Shown: piece after piece, positions 26,068 through 38,100 of the stretch
Position numbering within the stretch: the stretch's first letter is position 1
Layout of the letters: every line of letters begins with the position of its first letter
Source: Rhizobium sp. 16-449-1b
GTDB taxonomy: Bacteria > Pseudomonadota > Alphaproteobacteria > Rhizobiales > Rhizobiaceae
DNA: 64,000 bases
Direction of reading: 5' to 3'
Assembly: GCF_017741935.1 (NCBI RefSeq)
Contig: NZ_JAGHMH010000004.1
Location: 186,001-250,000 of the forward strand
Translations under genes and position numbers: made by a program
Notes under the pieces: generated by a model
The model's input: only the letters and a program-made list of their open reading frames with translations
Told to the model about the DNA's origin: nothing
Database searches by the model: none

Positions 26068-26785
26068 AGCGCGACCCGTCGCCGGCCGTTTCTGGCGATT
26101 GGTGGAGGCGCAGCATCAGATCTCGACCTTGAAGATCGTCGATACGCTGGAAGAGCAGGCCCTGCTCGAAACGCTGCTGGAAGAAAGCAAGCCGGTCCTG
26201 CCGCCGGAATGCAGAGGCCTCGACTATCTGCTGGCAACACCCTTCCGCTACGGCGCCATCTATCCCCACGGCTCGCGCTTCCGCCGGGCAGGGCGCACCC
26301 TCGGCGTTTACTACGCATCGGAAGCGGTCGAAACCGCGATCGCCGAGATGGCCTTCTACCGGCTGCTGTTCTTCGCCGATTCCCCCGATACGCCGCTTCC
26401 GGCCAACGCCGCCGAATACACCGCCTTTGCAGCAGCCATCGAGACGTCGCGCGCGATCGACCTCACCACGCCGCCGCTCGACCGCGATCATGCGGTCTGG
26501 AGCGATCCCCAGCACTACGAGCCCTGCCAGGCGCTGGCCGATGCCGCGCGCGAGGCCGACTGCCAGGCGATCCTCTACGCCTCGGTGCGCGATCCCGGCC
26601 ATCGCCGCAACATCGCGCTGCTCACCGCTTCGGCCTTCGCCGCGCGCGATCCCGTCGAGCGCCAGACATGGCGCCTGCGCCTCTCCGCGTCAGGCGTTCA
26701 GGCGCTCTGCGAATTTCCGAAAGCGAGAATTGGGTTTACCCGCGCCGATTTCGGCGATGACCCACGCATTGCAGCGCGGAGCTAG
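26027..26785 (+). CDS. RES-domain toxin (NAD-degrading family)
   Basis: This 252-residue protein carries a RES domain with the conserved Arg, Glu and Ser in FRYGAIYPHGSRF, YYASEAVETAIAE and YASVRDPGHR. RES toxins such as MbcT break down NAD+ and stop growth when the antitoxin is lost. Partner antitoxin upstream, overlapping by 41 bp. It is longer than minimal RES toxins because of a charged N-terminal helix region (25-70). The stop overlaps the stop of the minus-strand MarR gene (26782-26785). Confidence 0.9.
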   Translation: MSSPTWTPAALSSEARPVAGRFWRLVEAQHQISTLKIVDTLEEQALLETLLEESKPVLPPECRGLDYLLATPFRYGAIYPHGSRFRRAGRTLGVYYASEAVETAIAEMAFYRLLFFADSPDTPLPANAAEYTAFAAAIETSRAIDLTTPPLDRDHAVWSDPQHYEPCQALADAAREADCQAILYASVRDPGHRRNIALLTASAFAARDPVERQTWRLRLSASGVQALCEFPKARIGFTRADFGDDPRIAARS

Positions 26786-27228
26786 GCCAGCGCCTGCAGA
26801 TCCTGCCGCAGCCGCTCGGCATTGCCCTCGGGCAACGTCTGTTCCAGCGCCGCATGCGTGCTTTCCCAGATCGGTAGCGCCGCGGTCAGCACGCGCATAC
26901 CCTCGGGCGTCAGCCGCAGCAGCCGTCCGCGCTTGTCTCTCGGGTTCGGAAAGACTTCGACCCAACCGCGCCGCTGCAGCGGCTTCAGCGCTGCCGTCAG
27001 CGTCGTTTGGTCCATGGCGAGCAGCTTGGCGACCGGCCCCATCGGCGGCGGCTCCGGCCGGTTCAGCGACATCATCAGCGAGAATTGCCCATTGGTCAGC
27101 CCCGCCGGCCTCAGCGCATCGTCGAACAGCCGCGCCAAGGCTCGGGCGGCCCGCTGCGCATGCAGGCAGAGACATGTATCGCGCACCAGAAGCGTCGTCG
27201 CGAAAGGAATCTCGGTAGCGTTTGACAT
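26782..27228 (-). CDS. MarR-family transcriptional regulator
   Basis: A 148-residue winged-helix protein (LTNGQFSLMMSLN, LAMDQTTLTAALKPLQRRGWV, wing with NPRDKRGRLLRLT). Two Cys in the N-terminal RDTCLCLHAQRAARAL could be redox- or metal-sensitive; this is inference. It is divergent from the DUF899 gene, and a perfect 14-bp palindrome in the gap suits a MarR dimer, so it probably represses DUF899/VOC and itself. Confidence 0.88.
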   Translation of the reverse strand: MSNATEIPFATTLLVRDTCLCLHAQRAARALARLFDDALRPAGLTNGQFSLMMSLNRPEPPPMGPVAKLLAMDQTTLTAALKPLQRRGWVEVFPNPRDKRGRLLRLTPEGMRVLTAALPIWESTHAALEQTLPEGNAERLRQDLQALA

Positions 27229-27238
27229 GTCTAATTTC

Positions 27239-27252
27239 TATTGATATCAATA
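27239..27252. promoter_or_regulatory. palindromic MarR operator
   Basis: TATTGATATCAATA is a perfect 14-bp palindrome 11 bp upstream of the MarR start and 60 bp upstream of the DUF899 start. Confidence 0.75.
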
Positions 27253-27312
27253 TATATAGTCAAGGAAAAGGAGAATGGACCGTCTCGGTCGCGCCGGAGG
27301 AGGGCGCACACG

Positions 27313-28041
27313 ATGCAGAACCAAGTCGTTTCCCGCGAAGAATGGCTCGAAGCCCGCCGCGCGCTGCTTCTCAAGGAGAAGGAGGCAACGCATCTGAGGG
27401 ACAAGGTCAATGCCGAGCGCATGGCGCTTCCCTGGGTCAAGGTCGAGAAGGACTATGCCTTCGACACGCCCGATGGCAAGAGATCGCTCAGCGAGCTCTT
27501 CGATGGCCGCAGCCAGCTGATCATCTACCATTTCATGCTTGGTCCCGATTGGGATGCCGGTTGTCCCGGTTGCTCGTTCCTGTCCGACCATGTCGATGGC
27601 GCGCTGCCGCACCTGAACAACCACGATGTCACCTGGGTCGCCGTTTCCCGCGCCCCCGTCGCCAAGGTCGAGGCCTACAAGACCAGGATGGGCTGGAAGT
27701 TCCCCTGGGTGTCCTCGGCATCGAGCGACTTCAACTTCGACTATCACGTGTCGTTCAGCCCCGAAGATCTCGGCAAGGATAAAGTATTCTACAACTTTAC
27801 TTCGATCCCGCCCGAAGATGCCAATGACGAACTGCCGGGATTGAGCGCCTTTTACAAAAACGAGAAGGGCGAGATCTTCCACACCTACTCCAGCTACGCC
27901 CGCGGCCCGGAAGAGCTGATCGGCACGCTGATGATCCTCGACCGCGCGCCGAAGGGCCGCAACGAGGACTCGACGATGAACTTCGTCAAGCGCCACGATG
28001 AGTATGCTGAAGCGCCAAAGGCGTCATCCTGCTGCCACTGA
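27313..28041 (+). CDS. DUF899 thioredoxin-like protein
   Basis: A 242-residue DUF899 family protein with a thioredoxin-like fold. It has the typical N-terminal EEWLEARRALLLKEK region, a GPDWDAGCPGCS motif near residue 83 (CxxC) and a conserved FDYHVSFSPEDL region. The cellular role is unknown; a thiol redox function is inferred from fold. ATG 27313 is chosen because the codons before it are not conserved. It precedes a VOC gene by 87 bp, and a MarR gene is divergent. Confidence 0.85.
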   Translation: MQNQVVSREEWLEARRALLLKEKEATHLRDKVNAERMALPWVKVEKDYAFDTPDGKRSLSELFDGRSQLIIYHFMLGPDWDAGCPGCSFLSDHVDGALPHLNNHDVTWVAVSRAPVAKVEAYKTRMGWKFPWVSSASSDFNFDYHVSFSPEDLGKDKVFYNFTSIPPEDANDELPGLSAFYKNEKGEIFHTYSSYARGPEELIGTLMILDRAPKGRNEDSTMNFVKRHDEYAEAPKASSCCH

Positions 28042-28091
28042 GGCCTGAGATCATCACGCCAGAAACGCGGGCGCCTGAGATCATCACGCCT
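28042..28091 (+). repeat. 18-bp direct repeat between DUF899 and VOC genes
   Basis: GCCTGAGATCATCACGCC occurs twice in close succession (about 28043-28060 and 28073-28090) in the 87-bp gap. It may come from a small duplication. Confidence 0.7.
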
Positions 28092-28128
28092 GTATCGACG
28101 CAACGAAGAACGTGAAAGGGAGATCACG

Positions 28129-28908
28129 ATGTCGGAGACCCACGGCAAATTCATCTGGTGCGAATTGATGACGCCCGATACCAAGGGCGCCAAGGATTTC
28201 TACACGAAGGTCGTCGGCTGGACGACCAGCGAAATGACCGTCCCCGGCATGCCGCCCTATACTATCTTCGAGGCCGATGGCGTCGGCCGCGCCGGCATGA
28301 TGGTCTTTCCCGCCGAGCTCGAAGGCACCGGCATCCCGCCGAACTGGACCGGCTATGTCGCCGTCGACGATGTCGATCAGAGCGCCCGGGATTTCGCCGC
28401 CAATGGCGGCTCCGTCCGCCGCCCGCCGGAAGATATCCCCGAAATCGGCCGCTTCGCCGTGGTCGCCGACCCGCATGGCGCCGTCATCTGCATCATGACG
28501 CCGGCGCCGATGGACAGCCCGCCGCCGGAAGCAGCGATGGGAGCCCCCGGCACGCTCGGCTGGAGCGAGCTCTATGCCGGCGATGGCGGTGAGGCCTTCA
28601 CCTTCTACGAAAAGCTCTTCGGCTGGACCAAGGACCATGATTTCGACATGGGCCCGATGGGCGTCTACCGCATCTTCGCCGAGCACGGCACGCCCGTCGG
28701 CGGCATGATGACGAAGCCGGAGAACGTGCCGATGCCGGCCTGGGCCTATTACTTCAACGTCCCGGCCATCGATTCCGCCATCGAGCGGGTCAAGGCCGGC
28801 GGCGGCCAGGTCGTCAACGGCCCGATGGAAGTGCCCGGCGGCAGCTGGGTCATACAGGCGATCGACCCCCAGGGCGCCTTCTTCTGCCTCGTGGCACCAG
28901 CCCGCTAA
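28129..28908 (+). CDS. double VOC (glyoxalase/dioxygenase-like) protein
   Basis: A 259-residue protein with two VOC domains: 5-123 (GKFIWCELMTPDTKGAKDFY) and 140-258 (GTLGWSELYAGDGGEAFTFY). The internal repeat forms the usual paired beta-alpha-beta fold with a metal or small-molecule pocket. Similar proteins act in electrophile resistance or antibiotic binding, but no specific reaction can be assigned. Likely co-transcribed with DUF899 under MarR control. Confidence 0.88.
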   Translation: MSETHGKFIWCELMTPDTKGAKDFYTKVVGWTTSEMTVPGMPPYTIFEADGVGRAGMMVFPAELEGTGIPPNWTGYVAVDDVDQSARDFAANGGSVRRPPEDIPEIGRFAVVADPHGAVICIMTPAPMDSPPPEAAMGAPGTLGWSELYAGDGGEAFTFYEKLFGWTKDHDFDMGPMGVYRIFAEHGTPVGGMMTKPENVPMPAWAYYFNVPAIDSAIERVKAGGGQVVNGPMEVPGGSWVIQAIDPQGAFFCLVAPAR

Positions 28909-28952
28909 GGCCTGGCAAGACTCGCTTGAAAGCAACTGAGACACGCTCGAAT

Positions 28953-28975
28953 CGGCCCCGGAAACGGGGCCGTTC
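28953..28975 (+). terminator. hairpin after the VOC gene
   Basis: CGGCCCCG-GAAA-CGGGGCCG (28953-28972) is a perfect 8-bp stem with a stable GAAA tetraloop followed by TTCT. It separates the VOC operon from the adhesin gene. Confidence 0.7.
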
Positions 28976-29165
28976 TGCTGTGGCCGAATAGCCTCTATCG
29001 TTCTATTTTTATTAGAATTTTACCGACTAAGCGGTTTTGCGGTTAACCGTTCTTAAACATTTCTGGGTGGATGCATAACCGGCTATATCGGCGCCTATAG
29101 GGCAGTATTGCTTTTGTATCTTCGGCAGAATTATTTGGCCTCAGTTTCTCATTGGGGTATTTTGT

Positions 29166-32100
29166 ATGTCTATCGAAGATTCTCGCATCTCTGCCGTTGA
29201 AAATGAAAACGCATCGCATGACTTGATCTCCGATATTCATCAGGACGCCCGCCTGCAGACTTCCGCCCTAGGTGGCGTCGAGGTCGCACAGGCCAATAGC
29301 ACTCAGCCGGCCGACCAGCAGGGCGCCCAATCGACTGAAACGACCGGCCGCTTGCCCGCAGCTCAGGAAGCAGCCGCCGCCGCACCGGCAGGCCAGGTTG
29401 TCCCGGATCAGAACAACATCGCGCATCTGCCTGCAGGTACTGCGATCGACGATATCCACGTCCGCGGCAACGACCTCGTCCTCGTCCAGGCAGACGGCAC
29501 CGAGATCGTCATCGTCAACGGCGCGCTCCACGTTCCGACCTTCCTGCTCGGCGAAGTCGAGCTGCCCCAGCAGGCCGTGATCGCCGCTCTCGAACAGAGC
29601 AACATCAACGTCGCCGCCGGCCCCGACGGCTCCTATTCCGCCAGCTCCTCCCCCTCGAGCTCCGGCGCCAATTTCCAGGACACCACGCCCGGCAACGCCG
29701 GCGACCCGACGCAGCTCGCTTCGCTGCTGGCTGATACGCAGCAGGCGGACGGTGCGCCAGAGCGCACGCCGGATGAGCAGAACGGCGTTCCCCTCATTAC
29801 GGCAAGCAGCATCTCGCTGGTAACGGAAGTCAGCGATGCTAACGGCGCCTTCTCGACCCAGGTCGTCAACGGCCAGTTCGGCTTCATCCCCGGCAAGGAC
29901 TTCGGCGTCATCACCGCCGTCGGTCTCTCCGATTCGCTCAATATGGATGAAGGGACGCAGAACGGCACGCATGTCGATCTGACCTCCAACGGCCAGCCGG
30001 TCGTCGTCACCATCAACGGCCTGACCATCACCGGCTCGGTCGACGGCCAGCCGGTCTTCACGCTGACGGTCACGAATACCCTGACCGGCGCCTACACCTT
30101 CACCCAGTTCGGTCCGCTCGATCATCCCGACAGGGGCGAAAGCGGCGCCGATGACGTGCTGCGCCTTCAGTTCAGCTACACCGTAACCGACAAGGACGGC
30201 GACAGCGTCACCGGCATCGGCTCGGTCGATATCCGCGATGACGCGCCTGTTATCGATCTCAAGGGTGCAAGCGACGACAGCGTCGTCAGCGAAGGCGGCC
30301 TGCGCGGCGCCGAGAGCCCGGCTGTCACCGGCAGCATCTCGCTCGGCGTACAGTGGGGCGCCGACAACGGTAGCAGCCGCGACCTGACATTCAACGCGCA
30401 GAGCGCGCCGTCGGGCCTGCAGTCGCACGGCCAGGACATCCTCTATAGAATCTCCGCCGACGGCCACACGCTGACCGGCTATACCGAAACCGTCATCGGC
30501 GAAGGCTCGGAAGCCGTCGTCAAGACCACCGACGTCTTCGTGGTAACGCTCGATCCGACCGCCGAGCATGGCGCTTACACATTCACGCTCCTGACCAGCA
30601 TCGACCATCCGCAGTCGGGTCCCGGAGCCGGCGAGGGCGAGATCATCCTTCTCGACGTCGCACCGTCGCAGGACCAGCAGATCGACCTGACGTTTGCCGT
30701 CACCGCCAAGGACGCCGATGGCGACACCGTACCGGCGAGCTTCACCGTGACAGTCAACGACGATGTCCCGACCGCCAACACCGTCACCAACGAAACCATC
30801 ATGCAGGACGACCTGCAGACACTCTTCCCCGGCAACAGCAACCTTGGCGTAACGAGCGTCAAGGGTGAGGCCGGCGCCCTGTTCACGACGGGTGCCGATG
30901 GCTTCAAGAGCATCGTGCTCGGTGGCGAGCAGATGAGCTTCTCGGCCATCTACAAGACCGACAAGGGCTTCGCGGCGCAGGAAAGCGTCAGCTGGGGCAA
31001 GGGCGTCGTCGACGGCGGTGACACCACCTTTACGGCAACAGGTGAACACAGCAAACAGACCGTCGCGACATTCATCGTGCATGCGGATGGTTCTTATGAA
31101 TTCATCGTCAGCGCCCCGATCGTTCACAGCCAAAGCGGCCAGGACAATTTCGGCCTGACAGTCAACTTCACCGTCACCGATGGCGATGGCGACACCTCGC
31201 ATGGTTGGCTCGACGTCACCATCAACGACGACGCCCCCACGGCAAGCACGGTAAACGTAGAAACCAAGCTCGACGACGACGCCCAGAGCCTGTTCCCCGG
31301 CAATGCCGGTGGTAACGGCGATGTGGCCGACGCCAAGTCGATCTCCGGCGAGGCCGGCACACTCTTCAAGGCTGGCGCCGATGGCATCCAGTCCGTTGCC
31401 TTCACGGCTCCGACGGGCATTCAGGCGATCCATGACGTCAACGGCCATGGCGTCGCTGAAAACCTCGTCTACACCACCACAACGAACGACGCCGGCGCGA
31501 CGATCCTGACGGCAACCGGCAAGGACAGCGGCGACCTCGTCTTCACGCTGACGGTCAAGGCCGACGGCAGCTACACCTTCGACCTCTCCGCGCCGCTGGT
31601 GCACGGCACCACGGGCGCCACGGAAGACAACCTTCCTGTGACCATCGGTTTCCAGGTGACTGATGGCGATGGCGACATCGCCAAGGGTTCGCTGACCATC
31701 AACGTCAATGACGACGCCCCCACCACGACGGGCACGGTCGTCACTGTGACCGCCGACGAAGGCGATATCTCCAACCTGCTGTCGAATGGCAATTCGCCAT
31801 TCGACGGTTCGGGCGACGGCTCGACCTCCAACCTTTCGCTTCTCGGCGTCGGCTACGCCGCCACCGTTTCCGGTTCGGTCGCCTCAACGGTCGCCTTCGG
31901 CGCGGATGGTTCCGCCGCCACCGGTGCATTCTCTTTCACTGCGAACGCCGCCGCAACGCTTGCGTCCATCGGCCTTTCCTCCAAGGGCGGCGAGCTCGCC
32001 TATGCCGTCGTCGGCAACACGATCATCGGCTACGTCAACAACATCGGTCGGGGCTATGATCCGCTGTTCGACCGTCCGGTCCTGTCGTTCACGCTGAACA

Positions 32101-35100
32101 GCGATGGCAGCTTCAAGTACCAGCAGTACGACCAGCTCGACCATGCCGCCGGCAACGGCGCCAACACCGACCTGAAGACCGACACCGGCACGGTTTCCGG
32201 CATCGACTTCGGCTCGGTCATCAAGGCAACCGACGGTGACGGCGATAGCGTCGTCATCGGCGGCAAGCTCGTCGTCACCGTCACCGACGACGTTCCCACC
32301 GTCTCGATCTCGCTCACCGGCCGCACCGTCATCCATGACGAAACCACTGGCCGTGATGCTAACAGCAACGACAGCACCGCAGCTGCCGCAAGCCGACCGT
32401 TTGGCGGCTTCGAAACGGCCAACCATATCGATCATGCGCTCGGCAATGCCCGCAACGGCAACGCAATCGTCAACTACGGCTCCAGCGTCGGCACGGATGA
32501 GCCGAGCAAGGTATCTCTGACGCTTCACGTCACCGACGCGGCATCCGGCCTGAAGACCGTCGACAACGAAGCGATCACCCTACACGAGGAAGGCGGCCTG
32601 GTTGTCGGTCGCGACGCGCATGGCGACGCCGTCTTCGCGATCAGCCTCGACGGCGAAGGCCGCGTCAGCATCGCGCAGTATCAGGCGATCCAGCATCCTG
32701 TCGGAACCGATGCCAACGATCTGGTCAACCTCGCCGGCAAGATTTCCGCTGTCGTCACCGCCATCGATTATGACGGCGACGTGGCCACCAAGTCCGTCGA
32801 TATCGGCGGCCAGATCCAGTTCCGCGACGACGCGCCGGTTCTTTCCGGTTCCTCCGTCACGGTTACTGCCGACGAAGGCGACATCTTCAACGTCCTGTCG
32901 CAGGGCAACAGCGCCGAAGACGGCACGCGCGACGGTTCCTCGTCGGACTGGTCGTTACTCGGTGTCGGCCTTGCAGCCACCGTCTCCGGTTCGATCGCCT
33001 CGACCGTCTCCTTCGGCGCCGATGGCGCTGCCAATGGCGGCGGCTTCTCCTTTGCCGCAAACGCCACAGCCACATTGACGGCTCTCGGCCTGTCGTCGCA
33101 GGGCGGCCAGCTCTCCTATGCCGTGGTCGGCAACGCGATTATCGGCTACGTCAACGTCATCGGTCAGGGTTACAATCCGCTGTTTGACCGTCCGGTCCTG
33201 TCGCTGACGCTGAACAGCGACGGTAGCTTCAAGTTCCAGCAGTACGACCAGCTCGACCACGTTGCCGGCAACGGCGCCAACACCGACCTGAAGACCACCA
33301 CCGGCTCTGTCGCCGGCATCGACTTCGGTTCGGTCATCAAGGCGACGGATGGCGACGGCGATAGCATCACCCTGGGCGGTAAGCTCGTCGTGAAGATCAC
33401 CGACGACGTCCCCACGGTCTCGATTTCGCTTACCGGCCGCATCGTCACCCATGACGAAAGCATCGGCGTCAGCGCCAACAGCGATGACGTAAAGCCAGCC
33501 GACGTCGCGTCGATCTTCGCCGCCTTCGAAAAGACCGCGGGCACCGCGCTCGGCTATGCCCGCGAAGCGGGTGCGATCGTCAATTACGGCTCCAGCGTCG
33601 GTACCGACGGCCAAGGCAAGACCACACTGACCCTCGGCATCACCAATTCCGACACCGGTCTGCTCACGACAGCAGGCAAGGCAATCACGCTCTCGATGAG
33701 CAACGGCCTCGTCATCGGCCGCGACAGCGACGGCAAGGCCGTCTTCGCGATCAGCATCGACAGCGACGGCCGCGTCAGCATTGCCCAGTACCAGGCGATC
33801 AAGCACCCCGATGGCAGCAACGCTAACGACCTGGTCGATCTAACTGGCAAGATCTCGGCTGTCGTCACCGCGACGGACTATGATGGCGACACGGTCACCA
33901 AGTCGGTCGATATCGGCAAGCAGATCCAGTTCCGCGACGATGCGCCGGTTCTGAAGGCTGTCAGCAGCGTCAGCCTCAGTGAGGACGATCTCGCCAACGG
34001 CTCGTCTCCCGACAGCAGCCATGTTTCCGTCAAGGGCGATCTCGACATTTCGCTTGGCGTCGACGGCGGCAAGGTCGTTCTGGCGGCCGATGGCGCCAAG
34101 TGGGACGATGCAAGCAAGACCCTGACGGCCGGCGACGGCTCCTGGAAGGTCACGCTCGGCAACGACGGCAAATATACCTTCACGCTGCTGCACAGCACGG
34201 CTCACACAGGTGTTGGCGCCGACAACCTGAACGTCGCCGTGACCTACACCGCGACGGATAATGACGGCGATTCCATCACCGGCAACTTCACCGTCACCAT
34301 CAAGGACGATGTCCCGACGGCAAGCTATTCCGGCCGCATCACGGTTCAGGAAACGGCCAACACCGATGGCTCCTTCCACCAGACCTCGGCCACTGGCACC
34401 ATGCAGTTCGTCGCCGGCGCCGATGGTGCCAAGGTGACCGCGATTTCCTATGAACTCGGCACCAACGCGGCCCCGAAGGTCGCCGACGAAGATGCCAAGG
34501 ATTACACCGCGAACGCCATGACTTCAGGCGGCCAGGCGGTTCATATCGTTGAATCCGCCGATCACCTGACCCTGACCGGCGTTCGTGCCGACGGCAAGAC
34601 CGTCTTCGTGGTCGAGGTCACCAACGCCGCGACCGGCGAATACAAGTACACGCAGTCGCTGCCGCTCGACCAGCCGGACCGAAACGAAACCGGCTCGGCC
34701 GATGGCATCGTGATGAAGATCGGCTTCACCGTCACCGACGGCGATGGCGATACGGCAAGCCGCAGCCTTCAGATTGCCGTCAACGACGACGGCCCGAAGG
34801 CCTACTTCTCCAACACCGTAACGGTGACCGAAGCCGGCACCGACAACGGCCAGTTCATCCAGCAGAGCGTCGACGGAAAGTTGCTCTTCGACGGCGGCGC
34901 TGATGGCGCCCAGATCACCAGCATCGTCTATCGCTTCGGCAACACGATCATGGAAATGCCGGAAGCTCAGGGCGAGAGCATCCGCTGGCCGGCGCTGACA
35001 TCGAACGGTCAGGCAATCACGGTCACCACCTCCACCGATGGCCTGACGGTCACCGGCAAGGTCGGCAACGTCGAGATCTTCTCGCTGCACGTCACCGACG

Positions 35101-38100
35101 CAAAGACGGGTGCCTATACCTTCACCCAGTCCGGCCCGATCGATCATCCCGACAAGGGCGAGGCCGGTGCCGCCGATTCCCTGCGCATGGTCTTCGACTT
35201 CGTCGTCACCGACAAGGACGGCGACACGGCGACCAACGCCGTGCAGGTCGACATCCGCGACGACGCGCCGACCGCGGGTTACGCCGGACGCATCACCGTC
35301 CAGGAAACCGCCAACACCGACGGCTCCTTCCACGATACCTCCGCCACTGGCACGATGAGCTTCCACGCTGGCGCTGACGGCGCCAAGATCACCTCGATCG
35401 CCTATGGTGTCAGCGGCGGCAACACGACGCCGTCCATCTTCGATGCCAATGTGACCACTCCGGTTGTGACCGTCCCGCTCAAGTCGGGCGGCGAAACCAT
35501 CCACATCGAGCAGGCCGGTGCGCTGACCCTCGTCGGCAAGCTTGCCGACGGCACGCCAATCTTCAAGGTCGAGGTCACCAACGCGGCGACGGGTGAATAC
35601 AAGTTCACGCAGCTCGGCCCGATCGACCATCCCGATGGCGCCAAGACCGGTGCCGATGACGGCCTTCGCATGAAGATCGTCTACACGGTCACCGACGCCG
35701 ACGGCGACACCGCCACCGGCAGCGTCCAGATCGACATCAACGACGGCGGCCCGACCATCAACGGCACGGCGCATGCCGTGAACCTTCTCACCAACGGTGA
35801 TTTCTCGGGCGGCACCTGGGCGCACACCGAAAGCTGGGGCGTCTGGGCAACGGAAGCGACCGGCTGGAAGATCGACGGCACGGCTCCCGGCCAGACCGGC
35901 GTGCAGCTCGAAAAGATCGCCTCCGGTTACGGTGGTCTCGCAACATCCAACGGTCATCCGATGGTCGATCTCGGCGCGACGCCGGGCAATGTCGCGATCT
36001 CGCAAAGCGTTACCGGCCTGACGGCAGGTGACAAATACACGATCAGCTTCGAAGTCGGCTCGTCGAACTTCAATTCGGCTCACCTTGAGGTTCACTGGAA
36101 CAACCAGGTCTACACCATCCCGGTTACCAGTCAGATGAAGGTCGTCACCCTTGAGGTGACGGCGGACAACGGTGCCAACACGCTGACCTTCAAGGAAACC
36201 GGCGACGCCACCGACAACGTCGGCACCTATCTCGCCAATGTTAGCCTGACTCACGGCGCGCCGGTTCCGGTCTTCGCGGCGAACGCTGGTGAAGATGACG
36301 GCGCGATCACCTTCAACCTGCATGATGGCAACACCTTCTCGTTCGGCGCCGACGGCGCGGGCGAGGTGACCTTCGCGACCTCGCAGGTCACCATCTCGAC
36401 GCCATCGGGCATGACCGTCACGCTAGACCCGAAGTCCTACAGCTATGATGCCGACACCGGCATCTTCACGATCCATCCCGGCAGCGGCTTCAACGCCCTG
36501 AGCAAGGACGAGATCGCGACGCTGACGGTTCCCTTCACGGTCACCGACGCCGACGGCGACAGCAAGTCCGCCGTCTACCAGGTCACCATCCACGGCGCCA
36601 ACGACAACCCGATCGCCAATGACGACGTCTTCTCCAGCGTGCCGACCGGCTGGACGCTCGATGCCGCCAGCGGTCACGCCTACATCTTCAAGCCCACCGA
36701 CAATTCCGAGACCTGGGACAAGGCACGGGTGGATGCGGCCCAGCTGCTGGCCGACAACAAGAGCTATCTGGCGACCATCACCTCGGCGCATGAGCAGAAT
36801 GTCGTTCTTGGTGTCGTCAATCACGATGGCGGCAAGCCGGAAATTATCGCCTATCTCGGCGGCACGGACGAAGGCCACGAGGGCCATTGGGTCTGGGCAA
36901 CCGGCCCCGAAGCCGGCCAGCCCTTCGTTTATACGAACTGGGATGCAAACGAGCCCAACAACAGCAACGGCAACGAAAACATCCTGTGGCTCTACGGCCA
37001 GTTCCGCAACGGCGTCTGGAATGACGCGACGAGCAATGGCCTGCCCTTCGGCGGTTATCAATTCGGCTACGTCGCCGAAGCGGGCCAGCCCGGCTCCTAT
37101 TACGCCGCGATCAACGAGGACCACGCCTACAAGATCGATGCCAGCCTGCTGCTCGCCAACGACAAGACCGTCGACATCGGTGATAAGCTGAGCGTCATCG
37201 GCTTCGACCAGGCCGGCGCGAAGGCTGCAATCTCCGCGATGGGTGCCGCGATCTCCTTCGACGGCACGTCCTTCAGCTACGACGCCAGTGCTTCTGCGCA
37301 GTTGCAGCATCTTGCCGAAGGCGAGAAGACGACGGATACCTTCAGCTACACGATCAGCGACGGCCAGGGCGGCTTCAGCACCGCGACGGTGACCGTCACG
37401 GTCGAGGGTCGCAACGACATCGCCGTGATCACGGCGGCCTCCGGCGCCGATCTCTCCGTAACCGAAGAGAGCGACCTGATCGCCGGCGGCAAGCTCAACA
37501 TTGTCGACGTCGATCACGATCAGCAGGCGTTCGCGCCGCAGACCGACAGCGCCGGCACCTACGGCAAGTTCACCATCGGCACCGATGGCACCTGGACCTA
37601 CACCGCCGACAACAGCACGCTGCAATCGCTCGCCGCCGACGAACACAAGACGGAAAGCTTCACCGTCTGGTCCAAGGATGGTTCGGCCTCGCAGGTCCTG
37701 ACGATCACCATCACCGGCACCAACGATGCCGCGGTGATCAGCGGCACGACAACGGGTTCGGTGACCGAGGACGCAGTCGGCATCAACGCCTCGGCGCCGC
37801 TCTACAAGGAAGACTTCAGCTCCGACAACTCGGCCAGCGGCTGGGGCCGGAACGCTCTGGTGCAGACCCGCGGCTTCTCGCAGCATATTTCCGAAAACAA
37901 CTTCGGCGATTTCGATGGCCGGGAATCGATCTCCAAGACGATCACCCTGGCGCCGGCAGGTTCTGCCGGCCCGGCCGTGGCCCAGATCGAGTTCGACTTC
38001 ATCAAGATCGACAGCTGGGACAGGGGCGAGCAGCTCAAGGTCTACCTGAACAACGGCATGGCCTTCGCCTTCACGCCGAAGAACACCGGCAATGATGGCC

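Noticed and set aside
29268..31604. Very long open frame antisense to the adhesin (also 34524-36323, 36423-37886, 38160-39767)
   Set aside because: These follow the repeat and codon bias of the adhesin, have no ribosome sites or known domains, and sit inside a certain gene.
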